DNA of 12,283 bases. It comes from CAYSEQ01 sp964430475. Lineage in GTDB: Bacteria > Patescibacteriota > Microgenomatia > UBA8517. Every line of letters begins with the position of its first letter. Within the stretch, counting starts at the first letter, position 1. Below the pieces are notes generated by a model. It did not search any database, was not told the DNA's origin, and worked only from the letters and a program-made list of their open reading frames with translations. Both the position numbers and the translations under genes were made by a program. Location of the stretch: the NCBI GenBank assembly GCA_964430475.1, contig CAYSEQ010000018.1, forward strand, positions 1 to 12,283, in the 5' to 3' direction. Positions 6,430 through 12,283 of this stretch are shown here, piece by piece.

Positions 6430-7352
6430 TAAAGAAGTCTCATTTGTCTTTGCAACTCCATCTCTTTGCCAACCTTTTTAATCCTCTCTGTTAAGGTCTT
6501 AAATCCAAACTCTTCAAAAAGTCTAATAACTTTAGGATTATCAACATCCCATAAAGAGCATTTTTCTAACTCAAATTCAAGCGGTACATCTTTCGCGATC
6601 GTTGCAAGTCTTAGATAAAGCTCCATATCTTTTTCTCCCATTTTGATTTTCTCTGCTAACTTTGGCGGTAAATTCTTTAAATGTTTGAGGATTCCTTCTA
6701 TATTTCCAAATCTTTTAAGAAGTTCAACTGCAGTTTTTGGACCGATCCCTGGAATACCAGGATAATTATCAGAGGTATCCCCTACCATTGCCTTATAGTC
6801 TGGAATCTGTTTAGGCTGAACGCCCATCTTTTTTTCAACTTCTACCTCGTCCATAAGTTTTGCATTGGTCAAACCCACGATAGGCATGTAGACCTTTACA
6901 TTTTTATTAACGAGCTGTAAAAGATCCCTGTCTCCAGTAACCACAATAACCTCATTAACTCCCTTTTCAGAAAGACCGGATTTTGACCTCTGGGCTCTTC
7001 TGGAAATTGTACCGATAATATCATCAGCCTCATAACCAGGTTTCTCAAATATCGGAACCCCAATTGCCTCAAATACTCTCTTGGCTTTCTCAAATTGCGA
7101 GATTAGATCCTCACTTATTGCTGGTCTTTGAGACTGATAAAGTGCAAACTCTTTATGTCTAAAGGTGGGAGCTTTTGTATCAAAAGCAACTGCTAAATGG
7201 GTTGGTCTTAGATCCTTAATAACCCTCAAAAGCATTGATACCAATCCATACACCGCGTTGATTGGTTCACCACTTTTAGTAGTTAAAGCCGGCAGAGCAT
7301 GATAGGCTCTGTGAAGGATCGCGTTACCGTCTATAAGAACTAACTTATTCAT
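6429..7352 (-). CDS. Stand-alone 5'-3' exonuclease (PolA N-terminal/FEN-type domain)
   Basis: A flap and 5'-3' exonuclease of the type fused to the N-terminus of DNA polymerase I, for Okazaki primer removal and repair. Motifs in order: KLVLIDGNAILHRAYHAL (3-20, with D8), AVAFDTKAPTFRH (54-66), YEADD (107-111, metal ligands), VVTGDRDLLQL (137-147), MVGDTSDNYPG (189-199) and the helix-hairpin-helix GIPGIGPKTA (199-208). The protein ends at residue 307 with no proofreading or polymerase domain, and the next gene begins immediately (TAATG), so it is a separate polypeptide and not a truncated polA. Stand-alone versions are known in several bacteria. The polymerase partner is not in this window. 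The ATG at 7352 is preceded by a TAAAAT box six bases upstream. Confidence 0.93.
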   Translation of the reverse strand: MNKLVLIDGNAILHRAYHALPALTTKSGEPINAVYGLVSMLLRVIKDLRPTHLAVAFDTKAPTFRHKEFALYQSQRPAISEDLISQFEKAKRVFEAIGVPIFEKPGYEADDIIGTISRRAQRSKSGLSEKGVNEVIVVTGDRDLLQLVNKNVKVYMPIVGLTNAKLMDEVEVEKKMGVQPKQIPDYKAMVGDTSDNYPGIPGIGPKTAVELLKRFGNIEGILKHLKNLPPKLAEKIKMGEKDMELYLRLATIAKDVPLEFELEKCSLWDVDNPKVIRLFEEFGFKTLTERIKKVGKEMELQRQMRLL

Positions 7353-7358
7353 GAGGAT

Positions 7359-7387
7359 ATTTTACTTTGCACTCCTATTAAAAACAA
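7359..7387 (-). promoter_or_regulatory. Predicted promoter of the exonuclease-GT4 operon
   Basis: On the minus strand TTGTTT (7387-7382) and TAAAAT (7364-7359) are 17 bp apart, and the ATG follows six bases later at 7352. Both hexamers are close to consensus and the spacing is ideal. As with mutM, the predicted transcription start coincides with the start codon. Confidence 0.5.
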
Positions 7388-7423
7388 TCTTTTTTAAGAA
7401 ATCTTGGAAAGCGGCACTAAAAT

Positions 7424-7513
7424 CTAGGATTCGGAGTTTAAATTTTTAATTTTTTAGCTTTGAATTAACTTTAGATTAGTCTTTGAATTTAGAAATTCTA
7501 GATTTCTAAGCCC
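7424..7513. repeat. Decayed heptad repeat downstream of ftsH
   Basis: The 171-base gap between ftsH and the exonuclease gene holds a degraded relative of the array at 5206-5514. Starting at 7424 the + strand reads as imperfect heptads (CTAGGAT, TCGGAGT, TTAAATT, TTTAATT, TTTTAGC, TTTGAAT), then irregular spacing, TCTAGAT (7497-7503), the same TTC linker (7504-7506) and TAAGCCC. Orientation relative to the upstream minus-strand gene is the same as in the first array. A perfect 7-bp inverted repeat, TAGAAAT and ATTTCTA around TCTAG (7490-7508), lies within it; it is AT-only in most of its stem and at best a weak terminator for ftsH. Confidence 0.5.
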
Positions 7514-7523
7514 ATTGCGTTGA

Positions 7524-9401
7524 TTACAAACTTAGGGTTTCTTTCTTGCCCACAATCTCTTCAAACTGTTCCCTATCCAGAGTCTCTTTTTCAAGAAGTG
7601 CACTAGCTACTTGATCCAGTTTTTTTCGGTTTTTTCGCACTATCTCTCCTGCTTTTCCATAGCAAGAACTTATTATCTTGTGAATCTCATTATCAACTTT
7701 GCTTTGCATCTCAAGGGAAATATTACTAGGCTCGTACCAATTAGGCCTACCAAACTCATCGATATCATACTGCGGTCCTAAATCGATAGGTCCTAAGGAA
7801 CTCATACCAAAATTTACTACCATCGCCCGTGCAAGTCTGGTAGCTTGAGCAATATCATTAGCCGCTCCAGCAGTTAATTCACCAAAAACAATTTCCTCCG
7901 CCGCTCTACCTCCCATCATCGCTGTGATCTGCTCTAAAAGCCTAGATTTAGTCTCATGGGCTCTATCTGCTGCTGGCGGAATAAGGGTATGGCCCAAACT
8001 CATACCTCTTGCTACTATTGAAATGCGATGGACAGGATCTGTTTTGGGCAAGAAATGGGTGACAAGTGCATGACCTGCTTCATGGTAGGCTGTAATCTTT
8101 CTATCTTCCTCCGACTGAAGCCTTTTTTTGGCAGGACCTAGTTTAACTTTAGTTGCCGCCTCTTCTATATCTTCTAAATCAATCTGATTCTTATTCTCTC
8201 TTGCTGCTAATATTGCTGCTTCGTTAAGCATATTCTCAAGATCTGCGCCAGAAAAACCCACGGTCCTGTCGGCAACTTGACTCCAATCAATTCCTTTAGC
8301 AAATTTTTTGCCTCTGGCATGAATCTTCAAAATTGCCTCCCTCCCTTCTTTGTCCGGCATATCAAGTATCACTCTCCTATCAAATCTTCCGGGTCTTAAA
8401 AGTGCTGGGTCAAGAAGATCACCCCTATTTGTTGCTGCAAGCACAACCACATTATCGTTTGGGGTAAAACCGTCCATCTCTACCAGAATTTGATTTAAGG
8501 TTTGTTCTCTCTCATCATGCGCTCCAATAAAACCTCTTCCTCTTTGTCTTCCAATCGCATCAATCTCATCAATAAAGATAATTGATGGTGCTGAGGCTTT
8601 AGCTTGGGCAAAAAGATCTCTTACCCGAGAAGCGCCCACACCCACCAACATCTCCATAAATTCGCTTCCTGCCATTGAAAAAAACGGTACGCCCGCTTCT
8701 CCAGCGACAGCTCTTGCTAAAAGGGTTTTACCCACGCCTGACGGACCTACTAAAAGAACACCCTTTGGAGTACGAGCTCCAATCTTTCTGTACTTCGAAG
8801 GATTTTTCAAAAAATCAACTACTTCCTCAAGCTCTTTTTTAGCATCATCAACTCCTGCTACATCATTAAAGGTGATAGATTGTTTGCCCTTTGCAAAAAG
8901 TTTAGCTCTGGATCTACCAAAAGAAAAAATGTCCTGCGCGCCTTTGGTTTGAACACGAATGATAAAGAAGATCAAACCCGCTGTTAAAATCAGAGGCAAC
9001 AAAATCCCTAAAATCTCACCAACTACTTTAGAAAGTGACTGATCTACAACTGTAAAGTTTACCTTAGTCGGATCTATCCCAGACTTCTCAAGAAGATCCG
9101 TAAAGCTTTCGCCTTCTTCCTTGGTTGTAATTTTAGTGGTATTGTCATTGTAAGTTAAAATAATCCTCGTTCCTTGAACAAGTACTTCTTTAACCTTTCC
9201 TTCCTTTATATCAAGTATGGCCTGGGAAGTCTCTAGTTTAGTATCTATCTTTTGAAACTCAATTAAAGAAAGGAAAAAGGGGGCAAAAAAGATTATTAAG
9301 AAAAATAGAATCAGTACCTTCCAAAGGTCTATTCTCAATCTAAACTCGAATCTTTTAAATTTTTTAGGTTTTAGGTCTTTTATACTTTTAATAGGATCCA
9401 T
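7524..9401 (-). CDS. ftsH: ATP-dependent zinc metalloprotease FtsH
   Basis: A membrane-anchored AAA+ protease that extracts and degrades membrane and regulatory proteins. Layout: short cytosolic N-terminus, membrane helix 1 (about 27-47), a periplasmic-type domain (about 50-125), helix 2 (about 128-150), the AAA+ module and the protease. Key residues are Walker A GPSGVGKT (219-226), Walker B IIFIDE (274-279), arginine fingers R336 and R339 in LLRPGRFDRR, zinc site HEAGH (440-444) and the third ligand D516 in AGAANDIAQAT. The pore loop reads MLVGVG (251-256), with Leu where E. coli has the aromatic Phe228, and Walker A has Ser-Gly-Val-Gly in place of the usual Pro-Gly-Thr-Gly. Length 625 is typical. 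The start at 9401 gives a normal N-terminus; no Shine-Dalgarno is visible. It is flanked by non-coding stretches on both sides and is probably monocistronic. Confidence 0.97.
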   Translation of the reverse strand: MDPIKSIKDLKPKKFKRFEFRLRIDLWKVLILFFLIIFFAPFFLSLIEFQKIDTKLETSQAILDIKEGKVKEVLVQGTRIILTYNDNTTKITTKEEGESFTDLLEKSGIDPTKVNFTVVDQSLSKVVGEILGILLPLILTAGLIFFIIRVQTKGAQDIFSFGRSRAKLFAKGKQSITFNDVAGVDDAKKELEEVVDFLKNPSKYRKIGARTPKGVLLVGPSGVGKTLLARAVAGEAGVPFFSMAGSEFMEMLVGVGASRVRDLFAQAKASAPSIIFIDEIDAIGRQRGRGFIGAHDEREQTLNQILVEMDGFTPNDNVVVLAATNRGDLLDPALLRPGRFDRRVILDMPDKEGREAILKIHARGKKFAKGIDWSQVADRTVGFSGADLENMLNEAAILAARENKNQIDLEDIEEAATKVKLGPAKKRLQSEEDRKITAYHEAGHALVTHFLPKTDPVHRISIVARGMSLGHTLIPPAADRAHETKSRLLEQITAMMGGRAAEEIVFGELTAGAANDIAQATRLARAMVVNFGMSSLGPIDLGPQYDIDEFGRPNWYEPSNISLEMQSKVDNEIHKIISSCYGKAGEIVRKNRKKLDQVASALLEKETLDREQFEEIVGKKETLSL

Positions 9402-9585
9402 AAGTAGAAATATCTAAACTCAATATTATCCGCCTGAGGTTATATTAGCAGAAAATAACTTTAAATGCTAATTTCACTTTATAAATTTTAAGAACAATTA
9501 TTGAAATACGGTGTATTTTTTCAAAAAATTTCTAAAATGAGATTTATACAAAATAAATTCTTACAATCAAAGATCTAAATTCAAA

Positions 9586-9652
9586 TTAACTAACACTTGT
9601 CCCGTTTGGTACTTTTTCAAGCGGAACAATAAGAACAGGCTTTCCCTGCTCT
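9586..9652 (-). other. 3' end of an unidentified frame emerging from the gap
   Basis: Right after the gap one minus-strand frame reads EQGKPVLIVPLEKVPNGTSVS and stops at 9586. It does not look like the helical C-terminus of TrpS, and neither do the other two frames on that strand. It may be the tail of a second gene hidden in the gap, or chance. Bases 9402-9585 between here and ftsH are AT-rich and carry no gene; a GATAAT box (9430-9425, minus) could serve ftsH. Confidence 0.25.
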
Positions 9653-9752
9653 NNNNNNNNNNNNNNNNNNNNNNNNNNNNNNNNNNNNNNNNNNNNNNNN
9701 NNNNNNNNNNNNNNNNNNNNNNNNNNNNNNNNNNNNNNNNNNNNNNNNNNNN
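9653..9752. other. Assembly gap (100 N) at the 3' part of trpS
   Basis: Exactly 100 N, the same length as the other gap. About 100 residues of TrpS are missing and the sequence beyond the gap does not resume TrpS in any frame, so the true gap is at least about 300 bases and may include another gene. Confidence 0.95.
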
Positions 9753-10444
9753 AACTTATCTCCCTTACCTTCATCAGTTGGAACCTTGGCTAGAAGTTCC
9801 TTGATTTTCTCAAGGCTATCAGTTAGGGAAATGTAGCTTCCCTCAACAGATTTTGCCATTTTTCCCTCCCCAGTTAAACTTGGCACATAATGTCCTTGAG
9901 TCCTATACTGCATAGGTTGAGGAAAATCACAACCAAATTTCTGGTTCATCTTTCTAGCAACCTCTCTTGCTACCTCAAGATGAGGAAGTTGATCATCTCC
10001 AACCGGTACTAAATCCGCTTTGTAAATGAGGATATCTGAGGCCATTAAGACAGGATAATAAAGCATAGCCATATTCGCATTTTCAGGATTTTCTTTGATT
10101 TTATCTTTATATGTCGGAAGGTGAAGCATACGGGCGACAGTAAGTACCGTTGAAAAAAGGTACGAAAGTTCGACATGTTCAGGTACATGCGATTGTATAA
10201 AAACTGTCGATTTTGAAGGGTCAAGACCAACCGAGAGGTAATCCAAAACAACCTCTTTCACTCTAGCTCTGAAGGTTTTCGGGTCGTAAGGAGTATTTAT
10301 AGAATGCAAATCAGCAACCATATAAAATGTCTCAAATTCAGGGTTTTCCTGCAAGGAAATCATACCCTTTATCGCTCCAAGATAATTGCCTAGATGAAGT
10401 CTACCTGTTGCTCTTATTCCGGAAAGAACACGCCTTGTTTGCAT
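9753..10444 (-). CDS. trpS: Tryptophan--tRNA ligase, 3' part lost in a gap
   Basis: A class I aminoacyl-tRNA synthetase that charges tRNA-Trp. The visible 230 residues cover the Rossmann catalytic domain: LSGIRATGRLHLGNYLGA (7-24), whose GRLHLGN is the HIGH-like motif, MVADLHSINTPYDP (42-55), HLPTYKDK (108-115), MASDILIYKADLVPVGDDQ (134-152), and the KMSKS-like GKMAKSVEG (194-202). The central Ser of KMSKS is Ala here. Family members are about 325-330 residues, so the C-terminal helical domain that contacts the anticodon is missing. The start at 10444 matches the family's usual N-terminus. A GC-rich hairpin ending 14 bases before the ATG (10459-10474) raises the possibility of attenuation or of termination of the tRNA transcript upstream. 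Confidence 0.95.
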
Positions 10445-10458
10445 TTTTTCTAAAAATT

Positions 10459-10474
10459 CCGCCTGTTAAGGCGG
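10459..10474 (-). terminator. Terminator-like hairpin between a tRNA gene and trpS
   Basis: CCGCCT and AGGCGG pair perfectly (6 bp, five of them G-C) around a four-base loop. On the minus strand the stem is followed by AATTTTTAG, resembling a Rho-independent terminator; on the + strand no T run follows. It lies 116 bases beyond the 3' end of the minus-strand tRNA gene and only 14 bases before the trpS ATG. It could end the tRNA transcript, but no promoter fits between it and trpS, so trpS would have to be transcribed through it. A weak TATATT (10541-10536, minus) is the only nearby promoter candidate. No T-box features or Trp-rich leader peptide were recognised. Confidence 0.45.
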
Positions 10475-10589
10475 ATACCCTAAAGCTTATCAAATAGGAC
10501 TCAAAAAGAAATTAAATTTATCAAAATGGCTTATTAATATAACCAAGCTTTAGTCAGACCAAAACCACATAGATCCAAAAGCCATATTT

Positions 10590-10664
10590 TGGTGTCAGCG
10601 ACAGGATTCGAACCTGTGACCTTGCGCTTATGAAACGCCTGCTCTACCACTGAGCTACGCTGAC
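10590..10664 (-). tRNA. tRNA with anticodon CAU (elongator Met or lysidine-type Ile2)
   Basis: The minus strand folds into a cloverleaf: acceptor GTCAGCG pairing with CGCTGAC, D arm GCTC/GAGC with loop AGTGGTA, anticodon loop TTCATAA (anticodon at 10632-10630), T arm ACAGG/CCTGT with loop TTCGAAT, discriminator A and an encoded CCA. The length is 75 with CCA. The 1-72 pair is G-C and D-stem pair 11-24 is C-G, both elongator traits, and the anticodon stem (GGCGT with GCGCA, with a G-A mismatch at 27-43) lacks the three stacked G-C pairs of initiators. Met versus Ile2 (C34 modified by TilS) cannot be decided by eye. A TAGAAT (10684-10679) upstream could be its -10 box. Confidence 0.93.
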
Positions 10665-10733
10665 ACTTAAAAACTCACATTCTAAAACTCCTAGAATTGA
10701 ACTTTCTTCTAAGAGTAATTTTACCAAATTTTA

Positions 10734-10742
10734 TGTTATAAT
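10734..10742 (+). promoter_or_regulatory. Extended -10 promoter of the plus-strand tRNA
   Basis: TGT immediately precedes a perfect TATAAT (10737-10742), an extended -10 element. The predicted start near 10749 lies about 11 bases before the tRNA. No -35 is found at normal spacing (a TTGAAC at 10697 is too far), which fits an extended -10 promoter. Confidence 0.6.
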
Positions 10743-10759
10743 ACATGATGCAAAAGACA

Positions 10760-10829
10760 TGCGGGGTAGTGTACGGCTGCACGGAAGGCTCATAATCTTC
10801 CAGACTAGGTTCGACTCCTAGCCCCGCAA
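10760..10829 (+). tRNA. tRNA with anticodon CAU, unusually compact
   Basis: Cloverleaf: acceptor TGCGGGG with CCCCGCA (including a T1-A72 pair), T8-A9, D stem GTGT/GCAC with a six-base loop ACGGCT, anticodon stem GAAGG/TCTTC around CTCATAA (anticodon 10790-10792 region), a four-base variable loop, T arm CTAGG/CCTAG with loop TTCGACT, and discriminator A. CCA is not encoded (the next bases are CAAG). At 70 bases it is short. The acceptor nearly equals that of bacterial initiator tRNA (C-GCGGGG in E. coli), but 11-24 is T-A and the anticodon stem lacks the GGG/CCC pairs, and the D arm resembles Gln/Glu-type tRNAs. A14 and T21 could also pair, shrinking the loop to CGGC. Met (initiator or elongator) or Ile2 remain open. 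Confidence 0.85.
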
Positions 10830-10850
10830 CAAGTTTGAATTAACCAAAAC

Positions 10851-11261
10851 TCAATAAATAAAAAGTTTAGCCCATTTTTTCCATATCGGATCGGGTAGTG
10901 TGTTTTCTTCTTCTATCCTAGGGGCAAATTTTTTGACTATTTCTTTCTCAGGCAAAATAACAACGATTTCCCCTTCCTTTCCCATACCTAATTTTTCTCT
11001 CAGTTGTTTTTCCACATATTCCTTTCCTTCTACTAAAGAAAGTCTTTCTTCAAGTTCTTTTTCTTCACTTTTAAGTTTTAACACCCTTTCCTCAGCCTTT
11101 TTTACTCTTTCTCTAGCTCTTCTAATCTCTTCTACACCTCTTACTAAGGAAACTACAAGAATAACCATAATAATTAAAAAAAGGGAATTAAACATTTTGT
11201 CTAAAAAGGGCTTAGCAAAATTCAAGGCATTAAGTTCCAATTCATTTCTTATTTTGATCAT
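10851..11261 (-). CDS. FtsB/DivIC-like septum formation initiator protein
   Basis: A 136-residue single-span membrane protein. A short cytoplasmic N-terminus is followed by a hydrophobic helix (about residues 24-40, ending VSLVRG), a long charged coiled coil (about 43-90, rich in Glu, Lys, Arg and Leu) and then the EKQLREKLGMGKEGEIVVILPE block (85-105), which is the typical post-coil motif of FtsB/DivIC proteins. The tail ends DPIWKKWAKLF. In the family this protein links early and late divisome components by pairing with FtsL-type coiled coils. No FtsL is seen nearby. The gene is divergent from the Xer-like recombinase and its 3' end lies 21 bases from the plus-strand tRNA, converging on it. 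FtsB versus DivIC naming cannot be settled from one sequence. Confidence 0.85.
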   Translation of the reverse strand: MIKIRNELELNALNFAKPFLDKMFNSLFLIIMVILVVSLVRGVEEIRRARERVKKAEERVLKLKSEEKELEERLSLVEGKEYVEKQLREKLGMGKEGEIVVILPEKEIVKKFAPRIEEENTLPDPIWKKWAKLFIY

Positions 11262-11270
11262 CTTGTTGTG

Positions 11271-11300
11271 TTGACCTTTTTTAAAAAACTATGTTATCAT
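11271..11300 (+). promoter_or_regulatory. Predicted promoter of the Xer-like recombinase gene
   Basis: TTGACC (11271-11276) and TATCAT (11295-11300) are 18 bp apart, and TGT before the -10 makes it an extended -10. It resembles the tRNA promoter at 10734 (ATGTTATAAT versus ATGTTATCAT). The predicted leader of about 95 bases contains no gene. Confidence 0.5.
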
Positions 11301-11364
11301 TATGAAATTTTAAAAAGCCTTAGATTAAACTAAACATTATATCCTATAGGTCGTTTTGTAAAAA

Positions 11365-11394
11365 TTGAATAAAATCAAAATAACTTAAGATCAT
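11365..11394 (+). promoter_or_regulatory. Alternative start-proximal promoter of the Xer-like gene
   Basis: TTGAAT (11365-11370) and GATCAT (11389-11394) are 18 bp apart, and the ATG at 11401 follows six bases after the -10. The hexamers match consensus at four of six positions each. The same six-base spacing is seen at the exonuclease gene and the small basic protein gene. No Shine-Dalgarno precedes this ATG. Confidence 0.3.
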
Positions 11395-11400
11395 TCTACT

Positions 11401-12270
11401 ATGGCACAAACAACGCTAAAGGAGATCTTGCCCAAGTTCATCGACAGTCTAAAAGCTCAAGGCAGATCCCCCTCAACAATACTCGCCTACAGAGCTGATG
11501 TAGAACAATTGATAGACTTTCTTCAAAATAAGCAAAAGGTTTTACCTGCTCAAATTACTTCAACAGACATTGAAATATTCCGAGATAACCTACTCACACA
11601 AAAATATACACCAAAATCAGTTTCAAGAAAACTGAATGCAATCAAAACCTTTTTTGGCTGGGCGATTTCCGAAAAGTATGCAAACACAAATCCAGCTGAG
11701 GGAGTTGTTCATCCAAAATTTGAGGTTTCACCACCAAAATTTCTTTCGCCAATTGAATATCGAGCCTTAAGAGATGTCGTCAGAAACGACATCCGAATTG
11801 CAACAATCGTTGAGTTAATCCTCCAAACTGGCATGAGGATTTCAGAAGTTTCAAACCTAAAACTCGAAGATATAGATCTAGAAGGAAATAAAATAGTGAT
11901 AAAAGCATATGCCTCTCAACCCCAAAGGGTTGTTCCCCTAAACAATCCAGCCAAACTTGCTTTAAAAGCGTACCTTGACTCGCGCCCTAAAACAGACATC
12001 CCCTTTGTATTTGTAAGTAAATATGGAAAACCCTTGGCAATAAGAAATATAAGATCGGCAATCGACAGATACATGCAAAAAGCAGAGATTCCCCAATACT
12101 CAATTAACGATTTAAGAACAACATTCATTGTAGAAAACCTAAAGGCAGGAGTTGATTTAATTCTTCTTTCACAAATAGTGGGGCATAAAAGATTATCTAC
12201 CACAGAGCGCTACTTGGAATTGGCGGGTGTTAAACAATCGGGGAAAAGACAGGAACTTGCTGAGCTCTAG
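11401..12270 (+). CDS. Xer-like tyrosine recombinase with atypical active site
   Basis: Site-specific recombinase of 289 residues, about the size of XerC/XerD. The N-terminal SAM-like DNA-binding domain (about 5-95) contains SPSTILAYRADVEQLIDFL and SVSRKLNAIKTFFGWA. The catalytic domain (about 112-289) has R146 in LQTGMRISEV, R239 in INDLRTTF, H262 in VGHKRLSTTERY and the nucleophile Y271, nine residues after H262 as in XerD. Two usual residues are replaced: the His of HxxR is Asn236, and the beta-hairpin Lys of the GKGxKxR segment aligns with Ala171 in AYASQPQRVVPL. The fold and nucleophile are intact, so it may be active with altered chemistry or a divergent family. No attachment site, phage or integron genes flank it. 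A chromosome-dimer-resolution role is possible but not shown; no dif-like site was recognised. Confidence 0.9.
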   Translation: MAQTTLKEILPKFIDSLKAQGRSPSTILAYRADVEQLIDFLQNKQKVLPAQITSTDIEIFRDNLLTQKYTPKSVSRKLNAIKTFFGWAISEKYANTNPAEGVVHPKFEVSPPKFLSPIEYRALRDVVRNDIRIATIVELILQTGMRISEVSNLKLEDIDLEGNKIVIKAYASQPQRVVPLNNPAKLALKAYLDSRPKTDIPFVFVSKYGKPLAIRNIRSAIDRYMQKAEIPQYSINDLRTTFIVENLKAGVDLILLSQIVGHKRLSTTERYLELAGVKQSGKRQELAEL

Positions 12271-12283
12271 TAAAGAAGGTGTG

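Noticed and set aside
9586..9652. C-terminus of TrpS
   Set aside because: None of the three minus-strand frames after the gap resembles the helical TrpS C-terminal domain, and the frames end within 12-27 codons.
10445..10589. T-box riboswitch controlling trpS
   Set aside because: No conserved T-box sequence, specifier loop with a Trp codon or antiterminator arrangement was recognised in the leader.
10900..11274. Plus-strand ORF opposite the FtsB-like gene, rich in Ser and Phe
   Set aside because: It is the antisense of a Lys/Glu-rich coiled coil, which automatically gives a Ser/Phe/Leu-rich open frame; the minus-strand product has clear family motifs.
1..12283. Alternative genetic code with TGA read as Gly or Trp
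   Set aside because: TGA terminates the GT2 gene, the FtsB-like gene and the 36-codon ORF, and the conserved genes have no internal TGA.

Overview
The window looks like a piece of a small, AT-rich bacterial genome, most likely a Patescibacteria/CPR lineage close to Microgenomates (inference). Supporting signs are a DUF5654-type two-helix membrane protein beside housekeeping genes, a stand-alone 5'-3' exonuclease with no polymerase domain, a short FtsB/DivIC-like coiled-coil protein, an atypical Xer-like recombinase, tightly packed genes and almost no Shine-Dalgarno sequences. TGA is used as a stop and no housekeeping frame contains an internal TGA, so the code is standard rather than the TGA=Gly code of Gracilibacteria/Absconditabacteria. 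Two runs of exactly 100 N interrupt genes and are scaffold gaps, not biology.

Layout. A hypothetical + strand gene (7-435) converges on nnrD, an NAD(P)HX dehydratase (466-1380, -). nnrD diverges from a DUF5654-like membrane protein (1437-1772, +), which converges on a small basic protein (1785-2102, -). A long minus-strand run follows, in reading order: trpS (start 10444, 3' end lost in a gap), ftsH (9401-7524), a stand-alone 5'-3' exonuclease (7352-6429) coupled by TAATG to a GT4-type glycosyltransferase (6429-5501, with an internal gap), then mutM (5089-4241), a previously hidden 36-codon ORF (4191-4081) coupled by ATGA to a GT2 glycosyltransferase (4084-3221), recF (3218-2115) and the small basic protein. 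Right of trpS are two tRNA genes, both with anticodon CAU, on opposite strands (10590-10664 minus, 10760-10829 plus). An ftsB/divIC-like gene (10851-11261, -) and a Xer-like tyrosine recombinase (11401-12270, +) complete the window.

The genes fall into DNA repair and replication (recF, mutM, 5'-3' exonuclease), cell envelope (two glycosyltransferases, FtsH, FtsB-like, DUF5654), metabolite repair (nnrD), translation (trpS, tRNAs) and recombination (Xer-like). No complete defence system, prophage, IS or CRISPR array is visible.

The most unusual structure is non-coding. Between mutM and the GT4 gene (about 5206-5514) lies a three-module heptanucleotide array with a regular grammar: several TTRGRAT-like heptads, an invariant TTC linker, then several TTAAYCA-like heptads. 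Its last TTAACCA unit supplies the stop codon of the GT4 gene. A decayed copy with the same linker lies just 3' of ftsH (7424-7513). Other notable points are -10 boxes placed 6-10 nt before start codons (likely leaderless mRNAs), a terminator-like hairpin between a tRNA and trpS, and a recombinase lacking two of the usual catalytic residues.
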